A DNA stretch of 64,000 nucleotides, from the NCBI RefSeq assembly GCF_029688925.1, contig NZ_JARUKY010000017.1, positions 44,892 through 108,891 on the forward strand. The letters are read 5' to 3'. The notes beneath the pieces are model-generated. The model had not been told where the DNA came from. It saw nothing but the letters and a program-made list of their open reading frames with translations, and searched no databases. The DNA comes from Evansella sp. AB-P1. Lineage in GTDB: Bacteria > Bacillota > Bacilli > Bacillales > Salisediminibacteriaceae. The position numbers were made by a program, and so were the translations under genes. Below are positions 42,475 through 51,001 of the stretch, one piece after another (the first letter of the stretch is position 1; each line of letters opens with the position of its first letter).

Positions 42475-44436
42475 ATGAAAGAAAAAGAAATCTTAACAGA
42501 AGAACAGCAAAAAGAACTCTTAGCTAAATATGATAGAGAGTCATCTTATCGTCAAGATACTGGCAAATGGAAATGGGTTATTTCCTTTTTAGCAATTTCA
42601 TTAACTCTCTTTCATTTGTGGCGAGCTTTACCCGATAATGGTCCTCTCGTATTTTTATTACAAGGGGCTGTTCATCTCGGGACTGCATTAGGCTTAATTT
42701 TCCTCTTATATCCTGCAAGAAAAACAGGCTTTAAAAAGAAGGGAGTTCCTTGGTACGATGTGATTTTAGCCTTCCTTGCAATGGGCTCCGTTTATTATAT
42801 TATATTCCGATATGAATGGATTACTGGTGCTGCAAGGGTTTTAGGCTTTACAACAATGGATATAACAGTTGCAACCATCGGTATTATCTTATTATTAGAG
42901 GCAACTCGTCGAGCAGTAGGTCTTCCAATAATTGTTATCGCGTCACTAGCAATTTTATATGGTTTATATGGAACGAATATACCTTATTTTGGACACGGTG
43001 GGTTTGATTGGGCTGGCTTGTCACGTCGATTATTCTTTTCTACGGATGCCATTTTTGGAACACCAATACAAATTTCCTCCACCTTTATCTTCCTCTTCTT
43101 ATTTTTTGGAGTCATGCTCACAAAAACTGGAGTTGGTCAATATTTTAATGACTTAGCATTCGGATTAACTGGAAAATATACTGGTGGAACAGCTAAAGCT
43201 GCCGTAGTGGCTTCTGCCATGCAAGGAATGGTTACTGGGAGTTCTGTAGCTAATACTGTATCCTCTGGGTCTTTTACAATCCCAATGATGAAGCGAGCCA
43301 AATTCAGACCAGAATTTGCTGCAGCAGCAGAGGCTTCTGCATCTACCGGTGGTCAAATAATGCCACCAATTATGGGGGCAGCTGCATTTATTATGGCTGA
43401 CTATGTTTCTGGTGTTACGTACAGTGATATTATTATAATCGGTATTATTCCTGCTATATTGTATTTTACGGGTGTATTTGTAGGTACACACTTTGAAGCA
43501 AAAAAATATGGCATTAAAGGGCAACCGAAAGATCAGCTTCCACCTTTATCGGGTATTCTTAAACGGGCTGACTTACTCCTTCCCCTCATCGCCATCGTTT
43601 TTATGCTCGTTACAGGATGGACTGCCACAACTGCAGCCTTAACTGGGATTGCAACGGCATTTATAGTGAGTCTCTTTAGAAAAGATACGAGAATGGGACC
43701 ATTAGATATAGTTAGAGCCCTCGAACAAGGGGCTCGAGTAGCCTTACCTGTTATTGCAGCCTGTGCTTCTGCAGGTATTATCGTAGGAGTTGTCGTATTT
43801 ACTGGACTTGGTTCAAAAATAGCTGGTGGTTTAATTAACATGGCTGGTGATAGCTTATTCTTACTACTATTATTTACAATGGTCGCTTGTATCTTACTTG
43901 GAATGGGTTTACCAACAACAGCGAACTACGTTGTTACAGCAACGATGGCTGCACCTGCATTAATTCAATTTGGTATCGAACCAATTGCAGCACACTTTTT
44001 TGTGTTCTATTTTGGAATTGTTGCAGACATTACACCACCTGTTTGCTTAGCTGCATATGCTGGATCTGGAATAGCCAGGGCAAATCCAATGAAGGCTGGT
44101 GTAACGGCATTCAAGCTTGCAATAGCTGCCTTTATCATTCCGTATGTATTCGTCTATAACCCTGTACTACTTTTACAGGATGCAAGCTTTATAACGGTAG
44201 TGCCTGCTATTCTCACGGCCATAGTAGGAATGATGGCAATAAGTGCAACGATGATAGGATACTTCATTTATAAGCCTTATTGGTATGAACGAATTTTACT
44301 ATTTGCTGGTGGGATTATGCTGGTCGTTCCAGAAAACCTACCAGTAGAAATAGCTGGTCTAGGTATCATAATTGTTGTTGGCTTGCTTCAATATTTCCGA
44401 AAAAGAAAAAAGGAGCAAATCACTGAAACAGCATAA
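42475..44436 (+). CDS. TRAP transporter fused permease (4TM-12TM)
   Basis: 653 residues, about sixteen hydrophobic segments: an N-terminal four-helix small-subunit part and a DctM-like large subunit with GMVTGSSVANTVSSGSFTIP and ASTGGQIMPPIMGAAAF repeated in inverted form near the end (LGMGLPTTANYVV, ADITPPVCLAAYAGSG). Sodium- or proton-coupled uptake with the TAXI receptor encoded upstream. Substrate may be linked to the KamA/aminotransferase genes nearby, by context only. Confidence 0.93.
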   Translation: MKEKEILTEEQQKELLAKYDRESSYRQDTGKWKWVISFLAISLTLFHLWRALPDNGPLVFLLQGAVHLGTALGLIFLLYPARKTGFKKKGVPWYDVILAFLAMGSVYYIIFRYEWITGAARVLGFTTMDITVATIGIILLLEATRRAVGLPIIVIASLAILYGLYGTNIPYFGHGGFDWAGLSRRLFFSTDAIFGTPIQISSTFIFLFLFFGVMLTKTGVGQYFNDLAFGLTGKYTGGTAKAAVVASAMQGMVTGSSVANTVSSGSFTIPMMKRAKFRPEFAAAAEASASTGGQIMPPIMGAAAFIMADYVSGVTYSDIIIIGIIPAILYFTGVFVGTHFEAKKYGIKGQPKDQLPPLSGILKRADLLLPLIAIVFMLVTGWTATTAALTGIATAFIVSLFRKDTRMGPLDIVRALEQGARVALPVIAACASAGIIVGVVVFTGLGSKIAGGLINMAGDSLFLLLLFTMVACILLGMGLPTTANYVVTATMAAPALIQFGIEPIAAHFFVFYFGIVADITPPVCLAAYAGSGIARANPMKAGVTAFKLAIAAFIIPYVFVYNPVLLLQDASFITVVPAILTAIVGMMAISATMIGYFIYKPYWYERILLFAGGIMLVVPENLPVEIAGLGIIIVVGLLQYFRKRKKEQITETA

Positions 44437-44448
44437 TGATTACTAAAA

Positions 44449-44488
44449 GTAAAGAAACACTGAGCATTTTTGCTCAGTGTTTCTTTAC
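44449..44488. terminator. Bidirectional terminator between TRAP permease and RpiR genes
   Basis: GTAAAGAAACACTGAGCA-TTTT-TGCTCAGTGTTTCTTTAC is an 18-bp perfect stem shared by converging genes. Confidence 0.92.
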
Positions 44489-45343
44489 TTAATCATAAAA
44501 CACATCAAAGGTTTCCCATAAGCCTTCTAGCTCTTTTAAACGCTTTTCCACTTTTTTATGCTGTGAACGTGTTAACGCGGTAATTAAGGCACTTGAAATA
44601 CTCATAGGAGCCGCAAAAGAATCAATAAAAGAATTAATTTCAGTTGAAGCGACTATCTTTAAATCACCATAAGGAACAAGTGGACTCATTAAATGGTCTG
44701 TAATGACTAACGTCTGTGCTCCTTGCTGCTTTACGAACTTCAATACCTCTACTGTCCTTTTAGTGTACCGGGAAAAGCCAAGTCCTATTACTAAATCTTC
44801 CTCTGTAATATCTAATACATGCTCAGAAACTCCATCTGCTTGTCGAATCATCTCTGTATTTTGCAATACTAAATCTAGATAAAATTCCAAAAAAGACCCT
44901 ATACTCGTTGCACTTCGATAAGCAATGATATAAATTCTTTTTGCTTCAATAATTTGCTGAACCGCATTTTCGAAAATTTCTGGTTCAATTTGATTTAAGG
45001 TCATTTTTAAATTTTGTATGTCATCCGATAGTACTTCAGAGATAATATCCTCTGTTTGTTCATTCTCCCCTGTCGTTCTAGCTAAAACCTCTGCAGAGGT
45101 CATCTTACGTTGCAACGCTTCTTGAAGGTGTCGTTGTAAATCAGGGTACCCTTTATAGTTTAGAAAAAAAGCAAAGCGGATGACGGTAGCTTCTCCTACT
45201 TTTACATTTTTAGCAAGCTTAGATGCTGTTAGGAAAGCTGCTGTTTCATGGTTTTCAATTAAATAATTAGCAATTTTTTTATGAGATTTACTCATTCGAT
45301 CTCTGTTTTGAATCATTCGCTTGTATACTTCACTTTCAAACAA
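44489..45343 (-). CDS. RpiR/MurR-family transcriptional regulator
   Basis: N-terminal helix-turn-helix (ASKLAKNVKVGEATVIRFAFFLNYKG) and a C-terminal SIS domain (IYIIAYRSATSIGSFLE, GLGFSRYTKRTVEVL), the RpiR layout. SIS domains of this family sense phosphorylated sugars or related metabolites. It lies 12 bases after the aminotransferase gene and converges on the TRAP permease, so it may control this cluster. The TTG start follows GGGGTGAT. Confidence 0.9.
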   Translation of the reverse strand: MFESEVYKRMIQNRDRMSKSHKKIANYLIENHETAAFLTASKLAKNVKVGEATVIRFAFFLNYKGYPDLQRHLQEALQRKMTSAEVLARTTGENEQTEDIISEVLSDDIQNLKMTLNQIEPEIFENAVQQIIEAKRIYIIAYRSATSIGSFLEFYLDLVLQNTEMIRQADGVSEHVLDITEEDLVIGLGFSRYTKRTVEVLKFVKQQGAQTLVITDHLMSPLVPYGDLKIVASTEINSFIDSFAAPMSISSALITALTRSQHKKVEKRLKELEGLWETFDVFYD

Positions 45344-45355
45344 AATATCACCCCA

Positions 45356-46759
45356 TTACAAGCGTCCACCATCCTCCCCTAAATGGTGCTTTAACACTTT
45401 TTCGTATGCTTGAATAGTTTTTTCCAGCTCTCGGTCTCCGTGAGCTGTGGAGATACTGTATCGATTTAGGGGTTTCGTATAAATTCCTTCATTAAGCAAG
45501 TGAAAGTCAATTGTTTTACGAAGACTTAAGTCTGTTTTTTGAAGATCTCGATAATGCCTTATTTTGTTCTTAGAAGTACAAATGACGCTAAAAATTGTCC
45601 CTAAACCGATCGTTTTTAGTGGCACATTTTCTTTGTTCCCTATTTTCTCAATATTGTCCTTCAATATATTAGTATACGTCAAAACTTGTTGAAATTCCTG
45701 CTCTAATTTCTCAATAGTAGCTAAACCTGCAGCCAAGATTGTTGGATGTCCGTTATATGTCCCACTGTGGAATAAGATATCCTTTGCAGAAGATCCTTTC
45801 CCCTGCCCTACATCAAACACATCTCCTGAAGCTTTAGGACGTGTAATTGTTAAAATATCCTCTCTACCACCTACAATTCCAATGGGAAATCCTCCACCAA
45901 TTACTTTTCCAAGTGTAGTAATATCAGGATTTATATTATACACCTCTTGGGCACCTCCTAGAGCTACCCTAAACCCCGTTTTTACCTCATCAAATATTAG
46001 TAAAATGCCGTACTTTTCAGTAAGTCTTTTTAATTTATTCATAAAGGACTTTTCTGCTGGGATAAATCCACCTTGAACCGGTTCGACGATGACAGCAGCT
46101 AATTTAGTTGCGTGTTTTCTTAATAACTTTTCCGTTGCTTTCTCATTATTAAAAGGAAGAATAACAGGTTTTCCATCACCAAATTGATTCAACCCAGAGG
46201 ATTCAGGTACAGCACTTGGTTCATCTTCACTTCCTGCTTCTGCCATGGAAGGATTTATACTATAGAGCATTTCATTATACCCACCATGATAATGTCCTTC
46301 AAATTTTGCAATTTTCTTTTTTCCTGTAAATGCACATGCTAGGCGGATTGCTAACAATGTAGCTTCTGTCCCTGAATTCGTATATCGAATCCTCTCCATT
46401 GAAGGATAATACTCTTGAATTTTCTTTGCAAAGCTAACTTCAAGTGAATGAGGTGTTCCAAAAAGAAATGTCCCGTCCTGATTTACTTGATCTGTAATTG
46501 CTTTTTTTATATCGTTGTGCCCATGACCTAACGCTAAAGAACCATAGGCCATCAAATAATCTACGTAATGGTTACCGTCAACGTCCTCAAGCCATGCTCC
46601 ACTACCTTTTTTCATTACTATTGGATATGGAGCAAAATGTTTTATATTGGCTGTAACGCCTCCAGGTAAATATTTTTCAGCTTTTTTCATTTCATCATAG
46701 GAATGTTTCGTTTTCGCCCCATATTGAACATACGGATGATTCACTTTTTCAATGGCCAT
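45356..46759 (-). CDS. Class III aminotransferase, glutamate-1-semialdehyde aminomutase-like
   Basis: 467 residues with PLP-enzyme motifs: LPGGVTANIKHFAPYPI, NSGTEATLLAIRLA, FEGHYHGGYNEML, IFDEVKTGFR and the Schiff-base lysine in TTLGKVIGGGFPIG. It resembles HemL-type mutases but has inserts (residues about 185-200, 325-345) and no hem genes nearby. Likely acts on another amino or keto acid, perhaps the substrate of the TRAP system or of KamA. Cotranscribed with the RpiR regulator. Confidence 0.82.
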   Translation of the reverse strand: MAIEKVNHPYVQYGAKTKHSYDEMKKAEKYLPGGVTANIKHFAPYPIVMKKGSGAWLEDVDGNHYVDYLMAYGSLALGHGHNDIKKAITDQVNQDGTFLFGTPHSLEVSFAKKIQEYYPSMERIRYTNSGTEATLLAIRLACAFTGKKKIAKFEGHYHGGYNEMLYSINPSMAEAGSEDEPSAVPESSGLNQFGDGKPVILPFNNEKATEKLLRKHATKLAAVIVEPVQGGFIPAEKSFMNKLKRLTEKYGILLIFDEVKTGFRVALGGAQEVYNINPDITTLGKVIGGGFPIGIVGGREDILTITRPKASGDVFDVGQGKGSSAKDILFHSGTYNGHPTILAAGLATIEKLEQEFQQVLTYTNILKDNIEKIGNKENVPLKTIGLGTIFSVICTSKNKIRHYRDLQKTDLSLRKTIDFHLLNEGIYTKPLNRYSISTAHGDRELEKTIQAYEKVLKHHLGEDGGRL

Positions 46760-47170
46760 GTTTCTATTTATCCCCTTTCCTTCTTCACTTCATTTTTTTG
46801 AAGGATTTATTTCATTTTATGCTATTAAAGCTTGTATGTGAAGGTTTATTCCGTAGTTTTTTGAGAAAATTTGAAATTTCTAACTATACCTATTAGGGAG
46901 GAGAATAATGGAGGAAATCCTTCATTTTTATTTAAAAATAGATGTTTTACTCCGTTTTTGACCAAATATAAATACTGTGTTTATAATAGGAAATGGATAG
47001 TGTAGTGTCTCATAGATCAATTCGGAATAAATCATAGACGTAGTTGTACATTCACTTTCACTTTTAAAAAAATTTACTACCTATGAGTTAACACACTTAT
47101 ACAATCATCTAGATTTAGTATTCCAAGCATTTATTAATCTATTAATTTAACATATGGAGGTTGATATGAA

Positions 47171-48340
47171 ATGGCACAGCCAAAGTACATTATGAACATC
47201 GATAAAATTACACAAATTCCTGAAGAAGAACGTGCGAGACTAAAGAAAATTACTGAAAAGTTTGTCTTTCGTGTAAACGATTACTATTTGAATTTAATTG
47301 ATTGGAATAATCCGAACGACCCGATTAAAAAACTTATCATTCCTAATGAAGGTGAGTTAGAAGAATATGGTCGCTGGGATGCTTCCGATGAAGACACGAA
47401 CTATGCTGCACCTGGGTGTCAGCATAAATATGGAACTACTGCACTACTTATCGTATCTGAGGTTTGTGGGGCTTACTGTCGTTATTGCTTCCGAAAGCGT
47501 TTATTTAGAAACGATATTAAAGAAGCAATGGCAGATGTTCAACCAGGAATTGAATACATTAAAAACCATCCAGAAATTAATAATGTATTACTTACAGGTG
47601 GGGATTCTCTTATTCTTGCAACGAAGAAATTACGCTTAATTATTGAGCAACTTCGAGAAATTCCACATGTAAAGATTATTCGTTTAGGGTCAAAAATGCC
47701 TGTCTTTAATCCGATGAGAATATATGAAGATGAAGAACTTCTTGAACTAATCAAGGAATACTCAACTCCAGAACAAAGAATTTACGTGATGGCTCATATT
47801 AATCATCCAGTTGAAATTACAGAAGAAGCAAAAAGAGGCTTCGATGCATTACATCAAGCAGGTGCCATTGTTGTTAATCAAACTCCAGTATTAAGAGGAA
47901 TTAATGACGATCCTGAAGTATTAGCTGAGTTATTAGATAAGCTTTCATGGGCTGGTGTAACACCTTACTACTTCTTTATTAACCGCCCTGTAGCTGGTAA
48001 TAACGATTTCGTTTTATCCCTTGAAGAAGCATATAATGCTGTAGAAAAAGCGAAAGCGAAAACATCTGGACTAGGAAAACGTGTACGTTTATCAATGAGT
48101 CATACATCTGGTAAAATTGAAGTACTTGCCATTGATAATGGGAAAGCTTATTTAAAATATCATCAATCTCGTGATAATGAATACGGAAAATTTATGGTAC
48201 TTGACTGTCCAAAGGATGCAGCATGGTTTGACGATCTTCCAGGTAATGAGCAATATTGGACTCCGCCGAAGAAAAAGTTAGATACCTTCGTTGGTGCAAA
48301 TGAAAAAATTGCTCAAAAAAACGAAGAACCAGTAGGATAA
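47171..48340 (+). CDS. KamA-family radical SAM aminomutase of altered specificity
   Basis: 389 residues with the radical SAM motif C99-x3-C103-x2-C106 (CGAYCRYCFRKR) and PLP/KamA motifs (LTGGDSLIL, RLGSKMPVFNPMRI, NQTPVLRGIND). In lysine 2,3-aminomutase two aspartates bind the substrate side chain, one in a YQCDL segment and one in VVDAPGGGGK. Here these segments read FINRPVAG and LSMSHTSGK, so both acids are lost. The natural substrate is therefore probably not lysine. It is also shorter than B. subtilis KamA (471 residues). Confidence 0.85.
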   Translation: MAQPKYIMNIDKITQIPEEERARLKKITEKFVFRVNDYYLNLIDWNNPNDPIKKLIIPNEGELEEYGRWDASDEDTNYAAPGCQHKYGTTALLIVSEVCGAYCRYCFRKRLFRNDIKEAMADVQPGIEYIKNHPEINNVLLTGGDSLILATKKLRLIIEQLREIPHVKIIRLGSKMPVFNPMRIYEDEELLELIKEYSTPEQRIYVMAHINHPVEITEEAKRGFDALHQAGAIVVNQTPVLRGINDDPEVLAELLDKLSWAGVTPYYFFINRPVAGNNDFVLSLEEAYNAVEKAKAKTSGLGKRVRLSMSHTSGKIEVLAIDNGKAYLKYHQSRDNEYGKFMVLDCPKDAAWFDDLPGNEQYWTPPKKKLDTFVGANEKIAQKNEEPVG

Positions 48341-48366
48341 TATTATTAGAATAGTAACCTAAATAC

Positions 48367-48425
48367 AAAAGAAGATGTCCCTAATGTTCATTCATTGAAA
48401 TGACATTTGGACACCTTCTTTTTTT
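48367..48425. terminator. Bidirectional terminator between kamA-like and His-rich genes
   Basis: AAAAGAAGATGTCC and GGACACCTTCTTTTTTT pair with a longer interrupted stem (AATGT/ACATT) and a loop. Confidence 0.8.
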
Positions 48426-48433
48426 ACTTTTTC

Positions 48434-49039
48434 TTATTCAAAATCGTCGTCATCCATTGGCATATACCCATGTGGTGGTAATGCACTTGGTCCTTGAGAA
48501 GGAGCCGGTGGTCTAGGTGGTGTCATCTGTTGCGGCATTGTATGTGACGGATATGCTGGGCTAGTTGGACCTCCACCCGTTGATGGATGTTCTACGTGAC
48601 CATAATGATGGTGTGGACCCATTTCACCATGTTGCTGTGGCATTGGTGCAGTATAGTTAGGTCCCATTTGACTCATTTGTGGATGTCCCATATATTCTGG
48701 CTGTCCTGCTGGTACTCCAGTATGACCAGTTTGCATTTCAGGATGTGTTCCTGGCGCTAGTGGCATCCCCATATGCGGACCTGGCATTCCTGGATAACCT
48801 CCTGGCATATGACCCATAGGAGGATGACCCATATGTCCTTGTGGCATTGGCATTCCATACCCGTGTCCTGGAGCATAACCATGATGAGGTACCGGTCCAT
48901 AAGGTAATTGTTGCTGTGGTAATGGGTGACCATGATGCGGAACGCCTGGTACTCCCTGTAGAGTATGCTCATGTTCGTGTCCCATTGGACCAGTCATTTT
49001 ATTTTGGTGCCCTTTTGGTGAATTACAATTGCAAGTCAT
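48434..49039 (-). CDS. His/Met/Pro/Gly-rich low-complexity protein
   Basis: 201 residues from MTCNCNS; about half are Pro, Gly, His or Met (HHGHPLPQQQLPYGP, MPQGHMGHPPMGHMPGG), with an acidic end (DDDDFE). There is no signal peptide or fold. Such composition is common in Bacillus spore coat proteins and could also bind copper or nickel. The ATG at 49039 has AAAGGGG at a workable distance. No family recognised. Confidence 0.68.
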   Translation of the reverse strand: MTCNCNSPKGHQNKMTGPMGHEHEHTLQGVPGVPHHGHPLPQQQLPYGPVPHHGYAPGHGYGMPMPQGHMGHPPMGHMPGGYPGMPGPHMGMPLAPGTHPEMQTGHTGVPAGQPEYMGHPQMSQMGPNYTAPMPQQHGEMGPHHHYGHVEHPSTGGGPTSPAYPSHTMPQQMTPPRPPAPSQGPSALPPHGYMPMDDDDFE

Positions 49040-49175
49040 TCTTTTTCCCCTTTCATTCATACTATTTAATACCATGTATCAAATCCACTATTCATAATAT
49101 GAACGGATAGGAAAATTGTGACTTTACCCTAAGTGAAATGCCGTTACGGGACATTGTCCATTATTGTAAAAAATC

Positions 49176-50069
49176 TTAATCATTAAAATAATTCTTTAAT
49201 TTTCCAATGCCATCAATTTCTATTTCAACTACATCACCTTTTTGCAATAATTTGGGAGGATTAAAGCCTTTTCCAACTCCTTTAGGGGTTCCTGTAGCAA
49301 TTATATCACCAGCTTCTAGCGTCATTCCTTTACTTAACGTTTCAATAATGTCTGGAATTGAAAAAACCATCAAATTAAATGTAGCTCGTTGTCGTTCCTC
49401 TCCGTTTACTACTGTTATTAATTGTTTTTTCTCTATCGGTAAAAAACTATCACGATCTACAACATAAGGACCTATAGGACAAAATGAATCCAAGCCTTTT
49501 CCTAAGAGAAACTGCTGATGTTGTCGCTGTAAATCCCTCGCCGTCACATCGTTAATTATTGTAAAACCAAACACATACTCCCAAGCATCCTCTTTCGAAA
49601 TATGAAAAGCCTTTTTTCCAATAATAACGCCTAATTCCCCTTCATAATCCACTTCCTTTGTAACATGTTTATGTAGCAGTACTTCTGATTGATGAGCTGT
49701 GACTGTTGTTGGTACCTTTGAAAAAATAACTAGATAGGATGGAGCTTCCGTTCCTCCCATTTCCATTGCATGTTCAACATAATTTTTCCCAACAGCAAAT
49801 ATATTCTTTAATGGTTTAGGAATTGGTGCCTCCCATTGAAATAATGGATCATTAACAAAAATGATTTCATCCGTAATTATTTGTTCACTAAGCCAATTTC
49901 GTTCTAACTGTTTAGCTTCCTCGAGGTGTTTCTCCCGTTGAACAAATTCTAGAAATGTCTTTGGACCATTCCAATCCTTTGTTTTTGTTAAATTAAGGAT
50001 TTTTTGTTCTTCAGGATGTACAATCCCATATCCTTGAACTCCATCATATGAAAAACTTGCAAATTTCAT
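49176..50069 (-). CDS. Fumarylacetoacetate hydrolase family protein
   Basis: 297 residues; the C-terminal FAH fold shows the metal-binding EGELGVIIGK with KNYVEHAMEMGG before it, and TGTPKGVGKGF near the end. Family members hydrolyse acylpyruvates or decarboxylate oxaloacetate-like acids in aromatic catabolism. No other catabolic genes adjoin it, so the substrate cannot be told. Confidence 0.9.
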   Translation of the reverse strand: MKFASFSYDGVQGYGIVHPEEQKILNLTKTKDWNGPKTFLEFVQREKHLEEAKQLERNWLSEQIITDEIIFVNDPLFQWEAPIPKPLKNIFAVGKNYVEHAMEMGGTEAPSYLVIFSKVPTTVTAHQSEVLLHKHVTKEVDYEGELGVIIGKKAFHISKEDAWEYVFGFTIINDVTARDLQRQHQQFLLGKGLDSFCPIGPYVVDRDSFLPIEKKQLITVVNGEERQRATFNLMVFSIPDIIETLSKGMTLEAGDIIATGTPKGVGKGFNPPKLLQKGDVVEIEIDGIGKLKNYFND

Positions 50070-50313
50070 AATTTCACCTCACTTTTCTTTCTATCATACA
50101 ATGAAGCCTTAAATATGAGAAATAAAAAACGCCATTCATCACTCCATCCTCATAGGAACTTGACCCTTCTATGCTTTAAACGAACTTACTCCAGAAATAC
50201 TGAACTATTTAATAGCTTCGTACATAAATATAAAATGGAGTTTCATTTCGTGATGGTATTACATCATTATTTGAAAGGGATTATTGTTCCTTTCTTAATT
50301 TGGAGGTAAAAAA

Positions 50314-50868
50314 ATGGCATATGTCTCCCCCATTGAAAGAAAAACAAATGATAATCACACCATATTGATAAGAACAGCAGATGTGAATGATGGTTTGTCT
50401 ATGCATGAATTGACAAAGGAAGTAATAAATGAGGAAGATGGTTTGATTATGGTTCATCAGGATTTCACCATGACTGTGGAGGATCAAAGAATTAAGAATG
50501 ATTGGTATTTACAATTACCTCAAACATTGACATTACTAGCTGAGCATGAAAAGAAGCTAATAGGGATTTTAACCATAGAACCTGGAATATTCGTAAAAAC
50601 TGCACATCGTGGCAACTTAGGACTGATCATTCGTAAAGATTATAGATCTAAGGGGATAGGGAGAATAATGATGCATGATGCACTTGCATGGGCTAAAAAG
50701 AATAATGTGTTTGAGAAAATCGAATTAGAAGTGTTAGAAACAAACAAAAAAGCTATAGCCCTTTACGAAAAACTTAATTTTAAAGTAGAAGGCATTATTA
50801 AAAATGCAGTAAAGCAATCAAATAATAACTATGTGAATTTATATCAAATGGGTTTACCTATTAAGTGA
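50314..50868 (+). CDS. GNAT family N-acetyltransferase
   Basis: 184 residues with the acetyl-CoA loop IRKDYRSKGIGRIMMHDAL and LEVLETNKKAIALYEKLNF. TTGGAGG precedes the ATG. The stop is directly followed by a truncated composite repeat (50869). Similar to YkkB/PhnO-like acetyltransferases in general layout; substrate unknown. Confidence 0.9.
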   Translation: MAYVSPIERKTNDNHTILIRTADVNDGLSMHELTKEVINEEDGLIMVHQDFTMTVEDQRIKNDWYLQLPQTLTLLAEHEKKLIGILTIEPGIFVKTAHRGNLGLIIRKDYRSKGIGRIMMHDALAWAKKNNVFEKIELEVLETNKKAIALYEKLNFKVEGIIKNAVKQSNNNYVNLYQMGLPIK

Positions 50869-50926
50869 TCTACCCTGAAAATAAAAACGGGTCAATAGTG
50901 GAATGCGGTGACTCCAGCGAAAAAGG
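50869..50926 (+). repeat. Truncated composite repeat (5' end only)
   Basis: CTACCCTGAAAATAAAAACG, GGTCAATAGTGGAATGCGG and TGACTCCAGCG match the start of the unit at 10722; the rest is missing. Confidence 0.72.
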
Positions 50927-51001
50927 ACCAATTATTTATTCCATGGTATGAATTATGATATGATTAGCGTTGACATTTATGTGATTGGAGGAAAGGTATA
51001 G

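Noticed and set aside
43165..43841. Antisense ORFs opposite the TRAP permease
   Set aside because: They mirror the codon pattern of a long, clearly conserved membrane protein and have no start signals.
46908..46961. T-box or riboswitch before the kamA-like gene
   Set aside because: No conserved core, specifier or antiterminator-like pairing was found in the 410-base gap.
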